IMG/VR virus record: IMGVR_UViG_3300047276_000505
Location: 1-57,682 of that record
Length of the DNA: 57,682 nt
Origin: a virus
Strand: one strand, 5' to 3'
The notes under the pieces are model-generated. The model did not search any database. It was not told the DNA's origin and saw only the letters and a program-made list of their open reading frames with translations. The position numbers and the translations under genes were made by a program. This document shows, in pieces, positions 23,155 to 30,911 of this stretch. How positions within the stretch are numbered: position 1 is the stretch's first letter; each line of letters starts with the position of its first letter.

Positions 23155-23754
23155 ATGCGTGGCGCTCTTAAATATGGTGTGCCAATTGCTGCTGGTTTAG
23201 GACTGGCGGCTTATGGTGCTCAACAAGGAGCTACGCCAGGAGAAGCTGCACTGATGGGTGGCGGTGCCGCCCTCGGTGGTGCAGCAGGTCTTCTTGGTGC
23301 TCGCGCACTTGCTGGTAAGTACAACCCTGCGTTGATTGCAGCAGCACAAAAAAGCGTAACCGGTCTTGGCAACAAGATTGGTGACGTTGCCCGCGATTTA
23401 CCTGAAAAAGGTTTACGTCGTGCAGCTGCTAATGTCGCAGCTGATGTTACTTCTGCAGTTGATACTCGCCTTTTTGGTGATCCCAACGCTGGTATTTCTG
23501 CGGCGATTCCTTTCCCAACCCAAGGCGTCCAACGTAATATTGGCAAAGGCATTGCTGCTGGCTTAGTACCAGCTTCTGCTTTAGCTGCTGGTATTGGTGG
23601 TGCTGCGGCTGCCCAAATTCCAGGTGCACTTGGCGTTCCAGGATTTGCGCCTCAACCGATTGACTTAGGTACGGATCTTATTGATCCCGAATCCTATGGT
23701 TCCAGCAACTCTTTGGGTGCTCGTTACAAGGCCCCAACTATGCAGTACGTGTAA
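23155..23754 (+). CDS. Gly/Ala-rich hydrophobic virion-block protein
   Basis: 199 residues. It opens with glycine-zipper-like hydrophobic stretches (GVPIAAGLGLAAYG, GEAALMGGGAALGGAAGLLG) and has another near the C-terminus (LVPASALAAGIGGAAAAQIPG). Same style as the 11635-15724 group, but placed between scaffold and capsid. Starts 4 nt after the preceding stop. Confidence 0.62.
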   Translation: MRGALKYGVPIAAGLGLAAYGAQQGATPGEAALMGGGAALGGAAGLLGARALAGKYNPALIAAAQKSVTGLGNKIGDVARDLPEKGLRRAAANVAADVTSAVDTRLFGDPNAGISAAIPFPTQGVQRNIGKGIAAGLVPASALAAGIGGAAAAQIPGALGVPGFAPQPIDLGTDLIDPESYGSSNSLGARYKAPTMQYV

Positions 23755-23787
23755 CTTTTAAGTTCACTACCTGCTAAAATTTGTGTT

Positions 23788-23812
23788 AGATAAGACGTAA
23801 ATGTCTTTATCT
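23788..23812. repeat. Inverted repeat upstream of the capsid gene
   Basis: Arms AGATAAGAC and GTCTTTATCT (one bulged T) around loop GTAAAT, in the gap before the capsid start. A TAAAAT motif lies at 23775. The arms resemble the repeat at 2875-2893. Confidence 0.5.
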
Positions 23813-23852
23813 TTCACCCGATAAAAACATCGACACTGGAGGATAAACCAAG

Positions 23853-23861
23853 GTGTTTATT
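23853..23861 (+). CDS. Proposed exon 1 of the major capsid gene (3 codons)
   Basis: GTG TTT ATT, 10 nt after a GGAGG at 23838-23842. No longer upstream frame can supply the missing N-terminus before the intron, and this frame would close at TAG 23868. Joined to exon 2 at 24687 it gives MFI-ENDFPKILGAELYRPHP in frame. Proposed from context and the P1 pairing described for the intron; not demonstrated. Confidence 0.5.
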
Positions 23862-24686
23862 GATAGCTAGTTCAGATCCTGGTAGGTATAACCTTTCAAG
23901 ATTTGGTAAATAGCTCCGTGGTTGCAGTCAAACTTTTCCGCAATCTTTCGATAAGAAAGTCCTGCTTCTTTTAAAGCTTTGATCTGAGCCACATCCTCCG
24001 AAGAAAATTTTCTCAAAGATTTCTTCGGTGCTCCTTTACTGGCAAAGCCATTGTTTTTATAACAACCGCTCTTCCAGGCTCTTGTTAAATTCTCTTGTTT
24101 GGTAACGATCTCAAGATTGTCAAGTCGATTATTCCTCTTGTCGTTATCTTTGTGATCAACTTGCAGGGAAAAGTTACTGGTTCCGTGAGAACGCAGATCT
24201 AATCCCAAAAAAGCAACAGCCATCAAGACATGAAGATGAAAACGCTTTCTCTTCCCATCGACAAGAACTGAAACACGGTCATAAACACTGGTCGAACGAA
24301 TTGGGATCTCTTGAAAATATTCTTGGTTATCGGGATCAAGTTGTTTTTCAAAAGCTTTTCCTTCTTCTGTTAAGTAAAGATTACCAAATCCAGGGACAAG
24401 TTTTGGATCCATGTTGTTCATGAACAGCTTTCCAAAGCGTAACATACCTCAACTGAACGCTCAACGTTGTCACCCCACCGAGCAATCGATGGGTGCAAAC
24501 CGGATGAATTCAGGGAAGCCCTAACGTAAAGACGAGGGTAATCCTGAGCCAAGCCAATCAAGTCGTGATTGGAAGGTGCAGAGACTACTGGGTGTAACAC
24601 GATCTTGTTACGTAATACCAGATTTAGCGTCCGGCATCCCACAGGGATGAAGAGATAGTCCACCCCTCTAAGAAACTAGAGACCAG
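23862..24686 (+). ncRNA. Group I intron in the major capsid gene
   Basis: The catalytic core is recognisable at 24500-24680. TTCAGGGAAGCCC and AATCCTGAGCCAAGCC give the Q/R elements pairing as P4. GGTGCAGAGACTA gives the P3/P7 5' strand, and AAGAGATAGTCC the P7 3' strand. The capsid reading frame stays open upstream of the first ATG to just after this core. A 12-pair P1 (six of them G-U) can form between 23853-23864 and 24485-24496, with U23861 opposite G24488, the expected splice-site wobble. An intron end at G24686 keeps frame. Exact boundaries are inferred. Confidence 0.82.
23867..24421 (-). CDS. HNH homing endonuclease, antisense within the intron
   Basis: About 184 residues from the ATG at 24421 (GGAAAG upstream); an ATG at 24445 is possible. 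HNH core near the middle: QVDHKDNDKRNNRLDNLEIV followed by TKQENLTRAW, as in HNH_3-type homing endonucleases. The C-terminal ~50 residues form a helix-turn-helix (FSSEDVAQIKALKEAGLSYR, then KIAEKFDCNHGAIYQIL). Unlike most intron endonucleases it is coded opposite to the intron and host gene, filling the loop between the 5' splice site and the core. Confidence 0.88.
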   Translation of the reverse strand: MNNMDPKLVPGFGNLYLTEEGKAFEKQLDPDNQEYFQEIPIRSTSVYDRVSVLVDGKRKRFHLHVLMAVAFLGLDLRSHGTSNFSLQVDHKDNDKRNNRLDNLEIVTKQENLTRAWKSGCYKNNGFASKGAPKKSLRKFSSEDVAQIKALKEAGLSYRKIAEKFDCNHGAIYQILKGYTYQDLN

Positions 24687-25841
24687 GAGAACGACTTTCC
24701 AAAGATTCTGGGTGCGGAACTTTACCGTCCTCACCCTGCTTACATTGCTGAAATGGCAGTGGAGCCTGTGGTGGTCCACGACTTCACCCGTCAGCCTGGT
24801 CAAACCGTTCAGTTAGACCGCTATAAGTTCTGGGGTACCCCTGGTACTAAGGACAGCCGTGAGCGCGTGTCCGACCAGACCATCGGTACGGCCAACAGCC
24901 GTAACATCACCAAGGAGAAAGTCCTGGTGGTGCTTAAGGAGTACACCGGTCCTGCGGATCCGGGCGACCCCACCCAGCCTTCGACCTTTAAGATCGCTCG
25001 TGAAACTCTGATTACCGCCCAGCGCCTGCTGCTGGACACCGGTAACCTGAACATGTTCCACCAGTCGATCGGCAGCCTGACCCTGCTCGACGACTATCGC
25101 CGTTGGCGTGACCGCGTCTTCATTGACGAACTTGCCAAAGCAGAAGCTAATGGTGCTGCTGGCACTACCCAAGGCGGCTACTACTTCGCTGGTGGCAAGA
25201 CCAAGGATTCCTCTGGTCGCGTGTCCTACACCACCACTGAGTACGGCAACGAAGTTCAGCAGTTCCAGGTTCGTACCGACCTGCTGACCGTTGTTAAGGA
25301 TCTGCGTAAGCGCAACGTGCCGACCTTCGCTGATGGTCTGTATCGCTGCATCTGCGATCCTACTTTCATGATGCACCTGCGTCGTGATCCTGACTTCCGT
25401 GAGATCGCTCGCTACAGCGGCAACCCTGGCCAAGGCATGTACATGGGCAACCCCATGATGCCTAACAACGCCAGCTTCTACATGGGTCCCCAAGCTGGTC
25501 AGGGTTACTTCCTGGCTGGTGAGCCCGTGATGCCTACTGGCGTCCAGTTTGAAGGCGTGAAGTTCTTCGAGTCGACCAACTTCCCGGTCAAGAACGTGAC
25601 CGCCTCCTTCGACGGTGGTTCCACCTACGCTTCCAAGGAAGTGGCTCAGGGTTACTTCTTCGGTCCTCAGTCCGTTGGCGTGGGTATCGGCGGTCCTAAC
25701 GCGCAGGTGCTCATCAACAACAACGATGACTTCAGCCGCTTCATCATCCTGATCTGGCAACTGTACGCTGGTTTCGAGATCCTGAACAAGGACTTCGTGA
25801 CCACCGCCTTCAGCTTCGTCCAGGACGACGGCACCGTCTGA
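24687..25841 (+). CDS. Major capsid protein (exon 2)
   Basis: 385 codons including stop. The frame starts ENDFPKILGAELYRPHP before the first ATG at 24753 (MAVEPVVVHDF), and that upstream part looks like a genuine capsid N-terminus, so the ATG is probably not the start. HK97-fold capsid is inferred from position after the scaffold, size and abundance-type codon use (more GGT, CTG, CGT and AAC than its neighbours). It is followed by the probable decoration protein. A long antisense frame over this gene is a shadow. Confidence 0.88.
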   Translation, partial: ENDFPKILGAELYRPHPAYIAEMAVEPVVVHDFTRQPGQTVQLDRYKFWGTPGTKDSRERVSDQTIGTANSRNITKEKVLVVLKEYTGPADPGDPTQPSTFKIARETLITAQRLLLDTGNLNMFHQSIGSLTLLDDYRRWRDRVFIDELAKAEANGAAGTTQGGYYFAGGKTKDSSGRVSYTTTEYGNEVQQFQVRTDLLTVVKDLRKRNVPTFADGLYRCICDPTFMMHLRRDPDFREIARYSGNPGQGMYMGNPMMPNNASFYMGPQAGQGYFLAGEPVMPTGVQFEGVKFFESTNFPVKNVTASFDGGSTYASKEVAQGYFFGPQSVGVGIGGPNAQVLINNNDDFSRFIILIWQLYAGFEILNKDFVTTAFSFVQDDGTV

Positions 25842-25877
25842 TAATCAACCATAAATCCACAACATAGGAAAAGATAA

Positions 25878-26669
25878 ATGACCTATTTGTCCGCTAAAAA
25901 AATCTATCCAGGTAACTGGGCAGAGCCTCTGAACGGTTGGTACAAGAACATCGATAACGATGGTAATGGTACCAATGATGGTTCCAAGGGTGGCCCCACT
26001 TCGGTGCTGGCCGTCCCTGGTTATCGCTACTTCCAGCAGCGTGGTTATGTCCCTGTGACTACCACCTCTGGTGCAGGTGCAGTTGCTTCCGGCAGCGTGA
26101 TCGTTCCTTCCCCTTATCGGAATGACGATACCCGTACCGACATCACCGGCATGGTGATCTCTGGTAACAGCACCCTGCCTGCTTATGTGTATCGCGCCGC
26201 TGTTTCCGTGGCCTCTGGTTGGGGTGACGGTCGTGTTGCTTCCGGTATCTACGCTGCTACCGGCAACGTGATCACCTTCGGTCCTGGCCTGACCTCCACC
26301 GGTACCGCTGGTGAGGCTGTGGCCCAAGCCAACCTGACCTCCACCACTGCTGGTGCACAAGGCGGCGAAATCTTCTTTGCTGGTGGTTCTGCTGCTTACA
26401 GCGCCAACGCTCTTCTCACCGCTACCGGCGCCGCAGGTGTTGGTGTGGATAAGGTGTACAAAGTGGTGACTGCTGCCACTACCTACACCGTGCAGGCCCG
26501 TGGTTCGCAGACCGCTACCTCCACTTCCGGTGGCTGGTACATCTCCAACGATGACTCCAACGCTGGCCGCACTGGTTACTTCGTAGTTGAAGTGTGCTAC
26601 ATCCAACCTGATGAAGCACCTGGCTACGAGGATATCGACGGCTACCTGCTTGGTCGCACCGTCAGCTGA
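25878..26669 (+). CDS. Probable capsid decoration or second head protein
   Basis: 263 residues, rich in Gly, Thr, Ala and Ser with beta-strand character (TTTSGAGAVASGSVIVPS; YTVQARGSQTATSTSGGWY). Its codon use matches the capsid gene, implying high expression. AGGAAAAG precedes the ATG. Decoration or head-fibre role is inferred from position and composition. Confidence 0.65.
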   Translation: MTYLSAKKIYPGNWAEPLNGWYKNIDNDGNGTNDGSKGGPTSVLAVPGYRYFQQRGYVPVTTTSGAGAVASGSVIVPSPYRNDDTRTDITGMVISGNSTLPAYVYRAAVSVASGWGDGRVASGIYAATGNVITFGPGLTSTGTAGEAVAQANLTSTTAGAQGGEIFFAGGSAAYSANALLTATGAAGVGVDKVYKVVTAATTYTVQARGSQTATSTSGGWYISNDDSNAGRTGYFVVEVCYIQPDEAPGYEDIDGYLLGRTVS

Positions 26670-26681
26670 TTGAGTTAAACT

Positions 26682-26704
26682 AGGACCAGTAAATAACTGG
26701 TCCT
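26682..26704 (+). repeat. Inverted repeat abutting a start codon
   Basis: Perfect 8-bp arms AGGACCAG/CTGGTCCT around loop TAAATAA, ending directly at the ATG at 26705. There is no Shine-Dalgarno. The same layout occurs at 36781-36803. Confidence 0.65.
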
Positions 26705-27133
26705 ATGACAACTCTTCCAGCGATGCTTTTTCAGCATAAAAAAACTGGGGCTCGTGTCAAAGTTGTAAGTGAATGGGATAACGGCGATTGGTTCATGGTC
26801 GAAGATCAGGACGGTCGCCTTTTCACCGTTTATAAAAACGAGATCGAGCCCGACGAAGCGGCAACCAAAAAGGTTCAGACCCTTCAGGTAAAAGATAAAG
26901 CAGCAAAGGAAGAGCCTCGTACTTTCCCCCCGGACAACCGTTTAAATATCAATGGCGCTACCGCCCAAATGATCGCTGATCATATTAAGGGTATCGGATT
27001 GAAAACAGCCCGTGAGATTAAAGATCTTCAGATGTCCTTATCGGGTGAAAGGTTCAACAATCTCGAACAGTTAAGGCAAATTAAGCGTGTTGATTGGGAT
27101 GCTGTTCTTGCCGCTGATCTTATTCGCGTCTGA
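26705..27133 (+). CDS. Helix-hairpin-helix head-completion-like protein
   Basis: 142 residues. The N-terminal ~55 form an SH3-like beta domain (GARVKVVSEWDNGDWFMVED). The C-terminal ~60 (LNINGATAQMIADHIKGIGL, then KTAREI) form a ComEA-like helix-hairpin-helix motif that could bind DNA. It follows the capsid genes, so a head-completion or neck role is possible (inference). Confidence 0.68.
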   Translation: MTTLPAMLFQHKKTGARVKVVSEWDNGDWFMVEDQDGRLFTVYKNEIEPDEAATKKVQTLQVKDKAAKEEPRTFPPDNRLNINGATAQMIADHIKGIGLKTAREIKDLQMSLSGERFNNLEQLRQIKRVDWDAVLAADLIRV

Positions 27134-27150
27134 TACACTCATCTCCTCCT

Positions 27151-27177
27151 CAAGCCCCTGGGAAACCGGGGGTTTTT
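27151..27177 (+). terminator. Rho-independent terminator
   Basis: AAGCCCC...GGGGG stem with GGAAAC loop, followed by TTTTTC, 18 nt after the helix-hairpin-helix gene. It separates the head genes from the M23 peptidase gene. Confidence 0.72.
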
Positions 27178-27203
27178 CAGTCTTAAAATAAAAAGAAAAA
27201 GAT

Positions 27204-27899
27204 ATGGCTACGGGTCCAGCTCTATACCTAGGCAAAGTCGGAACCACAGGAACATCCACTGGTCCACACGCTCACTGGGAAGTCATGAAGGACGGGAAGC
27301 GTTTTGCGCTTTCTCAGGCACGTAGTGATATTGGTCAGTATCTCCAGTTCAAGAAGCCTGGCGCTACTATTTGGGAAAACCTTTACTCCAGGCAAGGGGA
27401 TGGCTTTGCATTAAACCCAAATGCAGCCCTCACCAGTCCCATGGGAATGAGGACACATCCGGTTCATGGTGACCAGCGTATGCACGGTGGCGAAGACTAT
27501 GGTCTTCCAGAAGGAACTCAACTGCGTTTCCTTGGCCCTGGTTCCGTTGCGACTTATTCCAATCGCGGTGGTGCAGGCAATGTTTCCAGCCTTCGCACCG
27601 GTCCTTACGAACTCCAGACGTTCCATTTGAGCGAGCTTCCAGGGTCTTCAACAACCCGTGGAAAATACCCGGAAAAAGAAGAGGCAACCACAACGGAAGA
27701 AAGTCAGACAAGCTCAACTTCGTTTGATGATTTGTTGAATAGTTATTTAGAGAGACAGGCTATTGATCAGTTTGCACAGCAAATGTTCCAACCCAAGTCT
27801 TCTCGACTTTCTCAATTTGCTCAGTTACTGAATATGTTCCCTACGGAAGCAATGTATAACCCTCTGGTAGATGCGCCAAGACAGCAGCAGCAAGGCTGA
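27204..27899 (+). CDS. M23-type peptidase with motifs in permuted order
   Basis: 231 residues. M23 zinc endopeptidases normally run RxHP...HxGxD first, then HLS, then TGxSTGPHxHxEV last. Here GTTGTSTGPHAHWEV is at residues 13-27 (H22, H24). RTHPVHGDQRMHGGEDYG follows at 83-100 (H94, D98) and FHLS at 140-143 (H141). All metal and catalytic residues are present but the last strand comes first. The C-terminal ~80 residues are linker and helix. Probably a virion-associated enzyme that opens peptidoglycan. TTAAAATA precedes it at 27183. Confidence 0.85.
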   Translation: MATGPALYLGKVGTTGTSTGPHAHWEVMKDGKRFALSQARSDIGQYLQFKKPGATIWENLYSRQGDGFALNPNAALTSPMGMRTHPVHGDQRMHGGEDYGLPEGTQLRFLGPGSVATYSNRGGAGNVSSLRTGPYELQTFHLSELPGSSTTRGKYPEKEEATTTEESQTSSTSFDDLLNSYLERQAIDQFAQQMFQPKSSRLSQFAQLLNMFPTEAMYNPLVDAPRQQQQG

Positions 27900-27941
27900 T
27901 AATTCAGTTCCTTTATAATGAAAAACATACGGAAATAAGCG

Positions 27942-28403
27942 GTGCAGTTATCCGACTTTGATAAAAGTAGGGTCCGGTATCACCTGGGCTACTTCACGGT
28001 TTCCGTGCCAGCGGGCGACTACAGTCGTCTTGAGGAAGCAATGAATACGGTCCCAGATTCGTACTTCTACGACAAGATTGCTATTCAAATTGGCCGTTGT
28101 GATACCGCCGAGAAAAAGACAGAAGTTGCGACTTCTCCTTCCACTCGGTTAGAAAGCATCGCTGGCGACGTGGATCGTACGATCCGCTCCAGTAACGCTA
28201 AAGAAGCGTTAAAGGTTTGGGACGAGGTTTACCTCTACGAAACCAACCGTTTAGCCGGCATCCTTTACGTTCCAAACTACAAGGATCCGTTCCAGGCCAG
28301 GTACCGTTACGAACGCTCTGGTGCTGAATTCATCCAGGCATTGCCTGGTCCCGCCGACACCGCTGTTGGTTCTCGTCTTTATCTACATCAGGTTTGGAGG
28401 TAA
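27942..28403 (+). CDS. Hypothetical structural protein
   Basis: 153 residues, GTG start at 27942; TATAAT lies about 28 nt upstream. Beta-rich with YHLGYFTVSVPAGDYSRLEE and a helical middle. The form resembles head-tail connector or neck proteins, but I cannot assign a family. Confidence 0.62.
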   Translation: MQLSDFDKSRVRYHLGYFTVSVPAGDYSRLEEAMNTVPDSYFYDKIAIQIGRCDTAEKKTEVATSPSTRLESIAGDVDRTIRSSNAKEALKVWDEVYLYETNRLAGILYVPNYKDPFQARYRYERSGAEFIQALPGPADTAVGSRLYLHQVWR

Positions 28404-28405
28404 TT

Positions 28406-29227
28406 ATGGCTGACATTTTCCCGCGTCCTTTTGGTAATCCCTTTGGTGGGATTCTTGGGAATGAATTAGCTTATATGGGAAGAGTTCTGAGCCAAGGACG
28501 AATTCCTTATGCCGCTCCCCCTTCTACGTTGAAGCCACAACAAACAGCCCAAGAAACTGGGATGTATGGCCGGTACGTTCCTGGTGCACAACAGAGCCCC
28601 ATCCAAAAACCACTTGGTGGTGCCCCTGAAGAACGTGCACTTGCCGCTGAAAAGTCTCGGGTTGCTCAGCTGACTGCTCAAGATCCAGAACTGAAACGTT
28701 ACGAAGAAGCAAGTAAGAAGGCCAAGACGCAAGAGGAAATGAATGCCGCTCGGGATATCGGGATGGCAATCTGGGCACGCTCCAATCCAAAACTTGCTGC
28801 GAAAGTAAAGCCTGGTCAGTCTGGTTACGAAGTAATCCAGAACGAAATTAACGCTGGACAAATGGGTCCAGTATTGGATCTTCCTTTTGACAGCACTAAG
28901 CCATTCAGCCCAACTCCAATTCCTCCTGAGCAGCGCTCTGTTACTTACGAAGGTGTCCGTCCTGTATCCCTGGGCGACGTAACCCCAATTACTGGTGGAG
29001 GCTTCCCAACTCAACAGTACGCCGCCTTTGATCGTTTCCGTCAAGCCATTGCCCCCGGTCCCAACTTCCAAGGTTCTCCCCTTGGCACCGCGTCGCCATT
29101 AGTCGGCAATCTTTCTTACACCGGCTCAGTGACGCCGATTGGTACCGCAGTAGAGGAAGGTGATTTCCGTTCTGCAAAAGCCCAGCAGCTTGCAGAAGCA
29201 TTCAAGAAAGCCCGATTCTCTAGCTGA
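28406..29227 (+). CDS. Hypothetical structural protein
   Basis: 273 residues from the ATG at 28406 (GGAGG 6 nt upstream). Pro/Gly-rich N-terminus, a charged helix (AEKSRVAQLTAQDPELKRYE) and Pro/Thr-rich C-terminal half. No family recognised; probably virion. Confidence 0.65.
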   Translation: MADIFPRPFGNPFGGILGNELAYMGRVLSQGRIPYAAPPSTLKPQQTAQETGMYGRYVPGAQQSPIQKPLGGAPEERALAAEKSRVAQLTAQDPELKRYEEASKKAKTQEEMNAARDIGMAIWARSNPKLAAKVKPGQSGYEVIQNEINAGQMGPVLDLPFDSTKPFSPTPIPPEQRSVTYEGVRPVSLGDVTPITGGGFPTQQYAAFDRFRQAIAPGPNFQGSPLGTASPLVGNLSYTGSVTPIGTAVEEGDFRSAKAQQLAEAFKKARFSS

Positions 29228-29319
29228 TTGAAGTACATTGGCATTGCTCAGCATGTAAGTCCAACCAACTGGATACGAATCTTCTGATTCACGGAGGCCA
29301 GTGTTGTTGCTTTAGAACC

Positions 29320-29436
29320 ATGATTCTTTGTCCTAATTTCGTCAAACGCCTGACCACTAAACTCAGTTTGGTTGTTGCATTACAAACTGTCTTTACTCCT
29401 GGTCTCCGTGCAGAGTCGAATTGGGTAGGAGAATAA
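29320..29436 (+). CDS. Possible 38-residue secreted/membrane peptide
   Basis: Reads MILCPNFVKRLTTKLSLVVA, a signal-peptide-like start (basic, hydrophobic, then PGLRA), and ends after 38 residues. Lies in the 222-nt gap 29228-29449, which otherwise shows nothing. No good ribosome site; weak call. Confidence 0.3.
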   Translation: MILCPNFVKRLTTKLSLVVALQTVFTPGLRAESNWVGE

Positions 29437-29449
29437 CGAAGTAAACGCC

Positions 29450-30103
29450 ATGGCTACACCGCGAGTTGGTACTCTTTCTTCAGCTGATCGGATGGCAATC
29501 TTTGATGCCGCCCGCAAGCTAAAGCTGGATCCTTATGAATTTGGTGGATTTCTCTCCCTGGAATCAGGTCCAAATATGGATCCAAACATCCGTGGTGGTG
29601 CCGGCGGTAATTACTACGGCATGATTCAATTTGGTCCTTCTGAACAAAAGAAGTACCTGGATTCTTCTCGCATGGGTCAATACACCCGTGCCGAGCAAGT
29701 ACCTAAAGCCGTTCAATTTTTGCTTGATCGAGGTTTCAAGCCCGGTCAGATGGGAATTGATCGTGCTTATGCAACCGTCTTAGGTGGTAACCCGAATGTT
29801 TCTTTGACAGCCAAAGATTCTTTTGGTACTTCTGTAGCAGGTGCTTTGCCACGTTTCAAAAAAGGTGGTGATCTGTACGCCAACGCCCAACGTGTTTTGG
29901 GTGATCTCCCTTCTGGTTTTGGCGCACCGCCGGCAGATGTTGCAGCCAAACAACCACAAAAGAAACAAGAGCTTGCAGGTCAAGATCCAGCGTTGCTAAT
30001 GATTGCTCAGCAGTTGTTTGCACCACTGGTTAAACCAGCCGCCTCTAGTCCCATGAACAAGCTTACGAACTTTATGCAGCTCTTTGGAGCCATGGGACAA
30101 TAG
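29450..30103 (+). CDS. Lytic transglycosylase-like protein
   Basis: 217 residues. The N-terminal ~100 show the SLT/lysozyme-like pattern: helix with FLSLESGPNMDP (probable catalytic Glu) followed by GGNYYGMIQFGPSEQ. The C-terminus is Lys/Pro/Gln-rich. It would cut glycan strands, probably as a tail-associated enzyme. Second of four peptidoglycan enzymes in the window. Confidence 0.75.
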   Translation: MATPRVGTLSSADRMAIFDAARKLKLDPYEFGGFLSLESGPNMDPNIRGGAGGNYYGMIQFGPSEQKKYLDSSRMGQYTRAEQVPKAVQFLLDRGFKPGQMGIDRAYATVLGGNPNVSLTAKDSFGTSVAGALPRFKKGGDLYANAQRVLGDLPSGFGAPPADVAAKQPQKKQELAGQDPALLMIAQQLFAPLVKPAASSPMNKLTNFMQLFGAMGQ

Positions 30104-30118
30104 CTTATAATGACTATT
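30099..30118 (+). promoter_or_regulatory. TATAAT within a short inverted repeat
   Basis: Arms AATAG/CTATT around CTTATAATGA, 18 nt before a GTG start. TATAAT is a perfect -10 hexamer. It overlaps the stop of the transglycosylase gene. Confidence 0.45.
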
Positions 30119-30135
30119 AAATAGGAAGCAGTAAA

Positions 30136-30909
30136 GTGTCATCTACAGCCACTAATAAGCAGCCACTGTTAGTTGACCGTCCCCTGGTGGATACGGTCCG
30201 AGTGACGACTCAGACGGTTGGTACGCCCACCACTCTGTTTGTGCAGGGTGGCCAGGCTCCTTCCGTCCTGGTGGACATGGATGCTGCCCTGGAAGAAGAC
30301 AACAATAATGGCGGCGTTATTGATTCCATCTCTATTGTTCGCAACGATTACTATCGTGATGCGGACTATGTTATTTCCAGCGGTACTTCTGGTACTGTTA
30401 TTTCACTGACCAGTGGTCAGGTTGTGTTGGTCTTTGATACTGGCGTTGTTACAACCCCGGCGGCTAGTGGTTTTGGTTACTACACCTACACTGGTACAAC
30501 CACGCTGACCGGTGTTAATACCAAGCTTTTATATTCTGGCGGTACCTCCAGCGGCTTTGCTTACAACGGTGTGAACTACGGCTACCAGCCGGAAGTTACT
30601 TTTGTGTTTTACCACACCCGTGGCACTACCCAACCCATTCCCGCATCGGGCGACTACCGGGTTCTGTTTGCCAAACAAGTCCCTGCCAACACCCAGCGTG
30701 TTGATTGTTCCGACGTAATGCCTGAATTGGCAGCTCCTACTGTGTCTGCTGGCAACACCACTGGTCTTGGTAACGGTACTCCTCTTCGCAACCGTGGTAT
30801 TTACCTTGAGCGTGGTGACCGTATTTATGTGGGTGTCTACGCAGACGGCGTGAACTCCTCTGGTTACACCGCAGGTGCTCACATCATTGCTCAAGGCGGG
30901 TTCTTCTGA
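30136..30909 (+). CDS. Probable structural (tail/head) protein
   Basis: 257 residues, GTG start at 30136 (AGGAAG upstream). Rich in Val, Thr, Gly and Tyr with beta pattern (SGTVISLTSGQVVLVFDTG, FGYYTYTGTTTLTG). Codon use suggests good expression. No family recognised. Confidence 0.65.
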   Translation: MSSTATNKQPLLVDRPLVDTVRVTTQTVGTPTTLFVQGGQAPSVLVDMDAALEEDNNNGGVIDSISIVRNDYYRDADYVISSGTSGTVISLTSGQVVLVFDTGVVTTPAASGFGYYTYTGTTTLTGVNTKLLYSGGTSSGFAYNGVNYGYQPEVTFVFYHTRGTTQPIPASGDYRVLFAKQVPANTQRVDCSDVMPELAAPTVSAGNTTGLGNGTPLRNRGIYLERGDRIYVGVYADGVNSSGYTAGAHIIAQGGFF

Positions 30910-30911
30910 TC

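Noticed and set aside
24813-25760. Long antisense open frame (315 codons) over the capsid gene
   Set aside because: Composition (His/Val/Gly-rich) is the mirror of biased capsid codons; no ribosome site or domain.
25845-26606. Antisense open frame (253 codons) over the decoration-protein gene
   Set aside because: Gly/Thr/Ser-rich shadow of codon-biased sense gene.
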